DNA of 9,974 nt from an uncultured Flavihumibacter sp. (GTDB lineage: Bacteria > Bacteroidota > Bacteroidia > Chitinophagales > Chitinophagaceae). Below the pieces are notes generated by a model, which was not told the origin of the DNA, searched no databases, and saw only the letters and a program-made list of their open reading frames with translations. Location of the stretch: assembly GCA_946482545.1 (NCBI GenBank), contig CAMLRX010000160.1:1-9974 (forward strand). Direction: 5' to 3'. Shown here piece by piece: positions 5,862 through 9,974 of the stretch (position 1 is its first letter; the number at the start of each line of letters is the position of its first letter). Position numbers and translations under genes: made by a program.

Positions 5862-5885
5862 TTTCACACAGATTCAGTTTAACTC

Positions 5886-7439
5886 ATGGACCTTACAAAT
5901 CTCAATAAAGACCGTAAAACACGCCGCAAACCTTCCGTTGACGTTTCCACCATGGTATATGGCAAGGTGCCACCACAGGCCAAAGACCTGGAAGAAGCCG
6001 TTCTGGGTGCGGTGATGTTGGAGAAATCCGCTTTCGATACGGTAATCGAGATATTGAAATCAGAATGTTTTTACGTGGAGGCGCACCAGCGCATTTTCAA
6101 AGCCATGCAATCCCTGGCTGCGAAGAGTATGCCCATCGATATTCTTACGGTGGTGGAAGAATTGAGAAAGAAGGAAGAACTGGAGATGGTAGGCGGCCCT
6201 TATTTTGTTACCCGATTGACCAATGCCGTGGTGAGTGCCGCGAACATTGAAACACACGCCAGGATTATTCTGCAGAAATTCATTCAGCGGGAACTGATCC
6301 GCGTTAGCGGGGAGATCATTGCAGATGCGTACGAAGATTCCACCGATGTGTTCGACCTTTTAGACGATGCCGAAGGAAAACTGTTTCACATTACCAACAA
6401 CCACCTCCGGAAGGAGTTCAACAAAATAGACTCAGTACTCGTAAAAGCGGTGCAAAGGATCGAGGACCTGCGCAGCAGGCAGGAAGAGATTACCGGCGTA
6501 CCGTCCGGGTTCCCAAGCCTGGATAAACTGACTTATGGCTGGCAGAAATCGGACCTGATCATCCTCGCTGCCCGTCCCGCCGTGGGTAAAACGGCTTTCG
6601 CCCTTAACCTGGCGCGTAACGCGGCATTGCACCCCACCCGGCCAACCGCAGTGGCGTTGTTCAGTCTGGAGATGAGCGCCGCTCAGCTTGTTTCCCGTAT
6701 TCTTTCTGCGGAAAGTGAAATTCTGCTTGAAAAAATCTCCCGCGGTAAAATGGAAGACCATGAGATGAAGCAGTTGTATGCGAAAGGTATTCAACGGCTC
6801 GCACAGGCACCGATTTTCATCGACGATACCGCATCGCTCAATATCTTTGAACTCCGCGCAAAATGCCGCCGTTTGAAGAACAAAGAGAACCTCGGCATGA
6901 TCATCATCGACTACCTGCAGTTGATGAGTAGTAGTGGCGAAGGCAAAAACACCAACCGCGAACAGGAAATCAGCCAGATATCGCGCTCGCTGAAGCAACT
7001 CGCCAAAGAACTTGATGTACCCGTGCTGGCGCTTTCCCAGTTGAGCCGGGCCGTTGAATCCAGAAAAGACGGACAGAAAATACCACAGTTGAGTGACCTC
7101 CGGGAATCCGGTGCCATCGAACAGGATGCCGATATGGTCATGTTCATCTACCGCCCCGAATACTATGATATTACCGCGAATGAAATGGGGGAGGACAACC
7201 GCGGAGAAACACACATCAAGATCGCAAAACACAGGAACGGTTCGCTCGATACAGTGAAATTACGCGCCCACCTCAATATCCAGAAGTTCGTTGAAATGGA
7301 ACAGGACAGTTTTAATGATTTCACCAGCAGCGGCTCCTGGAAACCTGTTCAGGACGGAGACGGCGCCGATGCGAAACTTTTCATCCAGAAAGGAAGTAAG
7401 ATGAACGACCTCGACCTTGATGAGGAAACGCCGTTCTGA
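5886..7439 (+). CDS. dnaB: Replicative DNA helicase DnaB
   Basis: This hexameric ATP-driven 5'-3' helicase unwinds DNA at the replication fork and recruits primase. The 517 residues are of normal length for the family, with no intein in the usual site. The N-terminal hairpin domain (about 28-130, VPPQAKDLEEAVLGAVML) is followed by a linker and a RecA-like domain. That domain has Walker A ARPAVGKTAF (229-238), the catalytic Glu in FSLEMS (Glu262), Walker B IIIDYLQL (339-346, Asp342), SQLSRAVESR (384-393), the LRESGAIEQDAD block (405-416) and the arginine-finger region KHRNG (448-452). The acidic C-terminus ends DEETPF. Val233 replaces the Met or Ser often found before GKT, a conservative change. 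The gene is preceded by the repeat-rich noncoding region and converges on the sensor kinase gene, with only 13 bp between the stop codons. Confidence 0.98.
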   Translation: MDLTNLNKDRKTRRKPSVDVSTMVYGKVPPQAKDLEEAVLGAVMLEKSAFDTVIEILKSECFYVEAHQRIFKAMQSLAAKSMPIDILTVVEELRKKEELEMVGGPYFVTRLTNAVVSAANIETHARIILQKFIQRELIRVSGEIIADAYEDSTDVFDLLDDAEGKLFHITNNHLRKEFNKIDSVLVKAVQRIEDLRSRQEEITGVPSGFPSLDKLTYGWQKSDLIILAARPAVGKTAFALNLARNAALHPTRPTAVALFSLEMSAAQLVSRILSAESEILLEKISRGKMEDHEMKQLYAKGIQRLAQAPIFIDDTASLNIFELRAKCRRLKNKENLGMIIIDYLQLMSSSGEGKNTNREQEISQISRSLKQLAKELDVPVLALSQLSRAVESRKDGQKIPQLSDLRESGAIEQDADMVMFIYRPEYYDITANEMGEDNRGETHIKIAKHRNGSLDTVKLRAHLNIQKFVEMEQDSFNDFTSSGSWKPVQDGDGADAKLFIQKGSKMNDLDLDEETPF

Positions 7440-7452
7440 TCGCCGAAGTAAA

Positions 7453-9294
7453 TTATAAAATAACGGTAAACGTAGTACCAGCGCCTTCTTTACTGGTGCA
7501 GGTGATGGACCCGTTGAGTTCTTCCACCAATCTTTTTACAATGGAAAGTCCTAGGCCGGTTGAGTTTTCACCACCTGTAGGTGTAGATGAAATACGGCTG
7601 TACTTCGTGAAAAGGTGAGGCAGTTCTTCTGCAGGAATACCAACGCCCTCATCTTCCACGGCAATGCGTACACGATTATTTGATGTTTTTTCAAGGTGTA
7701 CCTTCACTGAGGTATCAGGATTGCTGAATTTGAGCGCGTTCGACAGCAGGTTTTCCATGATCCTGGTGACAAGATGCGCGTCTGTAAGTAAATAGAAATC
7801 GTTCTCCGACCTGTTGAATAGTAACGAAATGTTTTTCTTTTCCGCCCTGGCTCTGTATTCTTCCAACACCTTCAGCAGCAGTTTTTCCACATCATTCTTC
7901 TCAAGTTGAAGGAGATGGCCATTGGTTTCTGCTTTTTCCACGTCAAGGATATTCCGGATCAGTTGTTCGCCTTTTGCGGCGGAACTGAGGATGCGTTTTA
8001 CCGCAGTTTGCTGCTCTTCCGTCAGATTCTCCGCGTTGATTTGTAAGAGTTGCCCCCACATCATTACGTTCACGAACGGGCTGCTGAGGTCGTGTGAAAC
8101 GATGCTGATGAGCGCGTTCTTTTCCTGGTTCAGGATGGCGAGCTTTTCATTTTTTTCCAGGATGAGCGCGTTGTTGCGGGCGAGGCGTTTGTTGGCTCTT
8201 CTTTTGGTGATGAAGGCGAATCCGGCCACCACGGCGATGAGCAGGAAAGCGAAGGCGAGCAGCCAGATGTACCGTTGCCGCTGTTTGTTGACGAAGAGGT
8301 CGGCGGTCAGTTTGCGGTTGTCGTTTTCTCTTTTCTGCGCGTTGTATTTTTCCTGCAGATCGGCTATCCTTCGGTTGGTTTCGCTGTTCACGAGCGCCGT
8401 ATCAAGGCTGTACCATTTCTGGAGGTAGGTAAAAGCTTCGGGGTAACTGTGTTTCCTTTCGTAATATTTGGCCAGGATGGCGTAGCTGTCGGCTTCTTTT
8501 GTCCTGGAATGAAGCGTGATCGCCATTTTCAGGGAATTGTTCGCATAATGAAGCGCGGAATCGAATCTTTCCTTTTCGATGAATACATCCGCGATATTCA
8601 GGTAATCGATCCAGAGGCCGCTCTCATCGTTTTCGAGTATATGCTGGGAAAGGTTTCTCCTGAAATAGTACAGGGCTGAATCGAGGTTGCCTGATTTGAA
8701 ATGAACATTGCCAAGGTTATTGTAAAGGGTTGAGAGTTCGATATAGCCATTCACCTGCCGCGAAAGTTCCTGTGCGTATGTAAGGTAATGCAACGCGCTA
8801 TCGTACCTGTTCACCTGGTTGTGCAGTGCACCAATATTGCTGTAAGCTGTGATGAGACCACCGAGTTCTCCCCTTGCCCTTGAGATTTCCAGGCTTTTGC
8901 GATACATCTCCATCGCTTTTACTGGTTGCTTCAGTCTGGAGTAGAGGATGGCCAGATCGCTGAGGGCCGCACTTTCGTAGTCGGTGTTTTGCAGTTTTCG
9001 GGATTCTTCGAGTGTGCGGAGGTAGCTGTTGGCGGCTTCATCGTATTCTTCGGAATATTCCTGGTAGATGCCTTTGAGTCGCCAGGCAAGTACTTTCGCG
9101 GAAGGAAAGTTTATTTCGGCCCCGGTTTTTTCAATGAAATCCGCATAGTGTAAAAGGGAATCCAGTTTACTTTCATCAAAATCGAGGGCGCGGTCGTACA
9201 ATGCTTTGAGGTACCCGGTGTCTTTCTGCGCCACAGTTTCCAGTTGTGCGGCGATCAGTAAGAGCACGGCGATGAACCACCTGGGTGTAAGCAT
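7453..9294 (-). CDS. TPR-containing membrane sensor histidine kinase
   Basis: A 613-residue kinase. An N-terminal signal sequence (about 1-22, RWFIAVLLLIAAQ) leads to a periplasmic region with about six TPR units (roughly 70-98, 109-142, 148-182, 188-218, 228-258, 268-298), then a coiled-coil linker and one membrane helix (about 342-363, YIWLLAFAFLLIAVVAGFAF). The cytoplasmic part has a HisKA H-box, SIVSHDLSSPF, with His401 as predicted phospho-acceptor, and a HATPase domain with N-box MENLLSNALKFS, G1 DEGVGIP, F-box LFTKYS and G2 STGLGLSI, so it should be catalytically competent. The signal is unknown; such TPRs usually bind peptides or proteins. An in-frame TTG at 9303 directly abuts the regulator stop; I prefer the ATG at 9294. 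The gene is translated right after the response regulator gene, so they form one operon. No terminator is visible past its stop. Confidence 0.93.
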   Translation of the reverse strand: MLTPRWFIAVLLLIAAQLETVAQKDTGYLKALYDRALDFDESKLDSLLHYADFIEKTGAEINFPSAKVLAWRLKGIYQEYSEEYDEAANSYLRTLEESRKLQNTDYESAALSDLAILYSRLKQPVKAMEMYRKSLEISRARGELGGLITAYSNIGALHNQVNRYDSALHYLTYAQELSRQVNGYIELSTLYNNLGNVHFKSGNLDSALYYFRRNLSQHILENDESGLWIDYLNIADVFIEKERFDSALHYANNSLKMAITLHSRTKEADSYAILAKYYERKHSYPEAFTYLQKWYSLDTALVNSETNRRIADLQEKYNAQKRENDNRKLTADLFVNKQRQRYIWLLAFAFLLIAVVAGFAFITKRRANKRLARNNALILEKNEKLAILNQEKNALISIVSHDLSSPFVNVMMWGQLLQINAENLTEEQQTAVKRILSSAAKGEQLIRNILDVEKAETNGHLLQLEKNDVEKLLLKVLEEYRARAEKKNISLLFNRSENDFYLLTDAHLVTRIMENLLSNALKFSNPDTSVKVHLEKTSNNRVRIAVEDEGVGIPAEELPHLFTKYSRISSTPTGGENSTGLGLSIVKRLVEELNGSITCTSKEGAGTTFTVIL

Positions 9295-9303
9295 AGGCTG
9301 CAA

Positions 9304-9951
9304 TCAATCTATAAGCTTGTTTCGGAGTGCGTATTTCACCAGTCCGACGGTGTTGTTTACCCCTAGTTTGGCGATGATGTTTTTCCGGTGTGTTTCAACG
9401 GTGCCTACACTCAGGAAGAGTTTGTCGGCAATTTCGGAATTGCTGTATTCTTTGCAAACGAGCTTGAGTACCTCTATTTCCCTTTTGGTGAGGATATCAT
9501 CGATCTTCACATCGTTTACCGTGATGGTCTGGCGAAAGTCGTCGTTCCCGTCGGAAACGTCAATTTCCTTGCTGAAATAGCTGCCGCCATTGGCAACGGT
9601 TGCGATGGCCTCGCACAATTCAGCGATAGGGGCATTTTTTAAAATATAGCCTCCTATTCCATGCCTGATGAGTTTGTGAACGTTACGGGTACCCCGCATC
9701 ATGGTGAGGTAGAGAATGCGTATGTCGGGCTGCTTAACACGTATCTGCTTTAATAAAGTTTCGGCTTCAATATCCGGAAGGTGTACATCCAGTAGTAGTA
9801 GGTGCGCATTTTCATCCGGCAGGTGCTCCAGCAATTCAGTTCCATTGTGGAAAGTGCCGGAAACGGAGAAGTGCTCCTGTTTGTTCAGCAACAGGGCCAG
9901 CCCTTCCAGGTACATTTCGTGGTCTTCGGTAATCAGAATATTGATCTTCAT
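9304..9951 (-). CDS. NarL/FixJ-type response regulator with LuxR DNA-binding domain
   Basis: A 215-residue transcription factor of typical length. The receiver domain (about 1-120) has the acidic pair Glu9-Asp10, the phospho-acceptor Asp55 in LLLDVHLPD, the switch Thr83 in YLTM and Lys105 in YILKNAP. After a linker, the LuxR-type helix-turn-helix spans about 152-213: LTKREIEVLKLV, then NSEIADKLFLSVGTVETHRK as scaffold and recognition helices. All phosphorylation residues are present. It is the first gene of a two-gene operon; the kinase ATG lies 9 nt past its stop, so the pair should be made together. The upstream 23 nt in the window show no recognisable promoter. Target genes cannot be inferred; possible autoregulation of its own promoter is outside the window. 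Confidence 0.95.
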   Translation of the reverse strand: MKINILITEDHEMYLEGLALLLNKQEHFSVSGTFHNGTELLEHLPDENAHLLLLDVHLPDIEAETLLKQIRVKQPDIRILYLTMMRGTRNVHKLIRHGIGGYILKNAPIAELCEAIATVANGGSYFSKEIDVSDGNDDFRQTITVNDVKIDDILTKREIEVLKLVCKEYSNSEIADKLFLSVGTVETHRKNIIAKLGVNNTVGLVKYALRNKLID

Positions 9952-9974
9952 TCTTTTATACAGATCCGGCTAAA

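Larger units (their letters stand above)
5408..5885. other. 478-bp noncoding region upstream of dnaB; candidate origin or dnaB control region
   Basis: No convincing coding frame or RNA gene is visible. The stretch is AT-rich with several T or A runs. It holds, in order, a hairpin (5535-5572), DnaA-box-like 9-mers, a perfect 14-bp inverted repeat around three 11-bp repeats (5692-5765), a small CCTGC/GCAGG hairpin (5804-5819) and a second set of 11-bp-spaced repeats (5818-5861). DnaA-box-like sites are TTACGCACA at 5621-5629 (two mismatches to TTATCCACA), TTATCCCCA on the minus strand at 5676-5684 (one mismatch) and TAATCCACA on the minus strand at 5719-5727 (one mismatch). No exact TAnnTTTG promoter element was found on either strand. 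Its position before dnaB fits a dnaB control region; oriC is a possible alternative that the window cannot settle. Confidence 0.45.

Noticed and set aside
6432..7232. Open frame of 266 codons on the minus strand inside dnaB
   Set aside because: It is an antisense shadow of the conserved RecA-like domain of dnaB and has no domain of its own.
9295..9303. TTG start for the sensor kinase directly abutting the regulator stop
   Set aside because: The ATG three codons later gives a complete signal sequence. The TTG cannot be excluded.

Overview
The window looks like chromosomal DNA of a Bacteroidota bacterium, most likely of the Chitinophagia. The reasons are: intergenic matches to the Bacteroidota -7 promoter element TAnnTTTG, weak or absent Shine-Dalgarno sequences, a DUF4783 protein (a family I know from this phylum) ahead of nadC, and a TPR-containing membrane sensor kinase of the kind common there. 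The assignment rests on pattern recognition, not on a database search. No tRNA, rRNA, insertion sequence, phage gene or CRISPR array was seen.

Left third (1-2903). A 5'-complete but window-truncated gpmI (glycolysis) on the minus strand is divergent from a small exported DUF4783 protein, which is closed by a strong intrinsic terminator. Next comes a probable operon of nadC (quinolinate phosphoribosyltransferase, NAD synthesis) and a SUI1/eIF1-like gene.

Middle (2904-5407). Isocitrate dehydrogenase (icd, minus) converges on the nadC operon and is divergent from apaG. The apaG-icd gap carries a TAnnTTTG element facing each way. An Arr-type rifampin ADP-ribosyltransferase gene follows apaG.

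Noncoding block (5408-5885). This 478-bp gene-free stretch lies directly upstream of dnaB. It holds a perfect 14-bp inverted repeat enclosing three 11-bp direct repeats, a second array of 11-bp-spaced GTAAC repeats, a separate hairpin and several DnaA-box-like 9-mers. It is the least explained part of the window: a candidate replication-origin or dnaB control region, with neither role proven.

Right part (5886-9951). The replicative helicase dnaB (plus) converges, with a 13-bp gap, on a two-component pair on the minus strand: a NarL/LuxR-type response regulator followed by a TPR/HisKA sensor kinase.

Most genes here are housekeeping: central carbon metabolism, NAD synthesis and replication. 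The accessory elements are arr and the two-component system. No obviously new multi-gene system is present.
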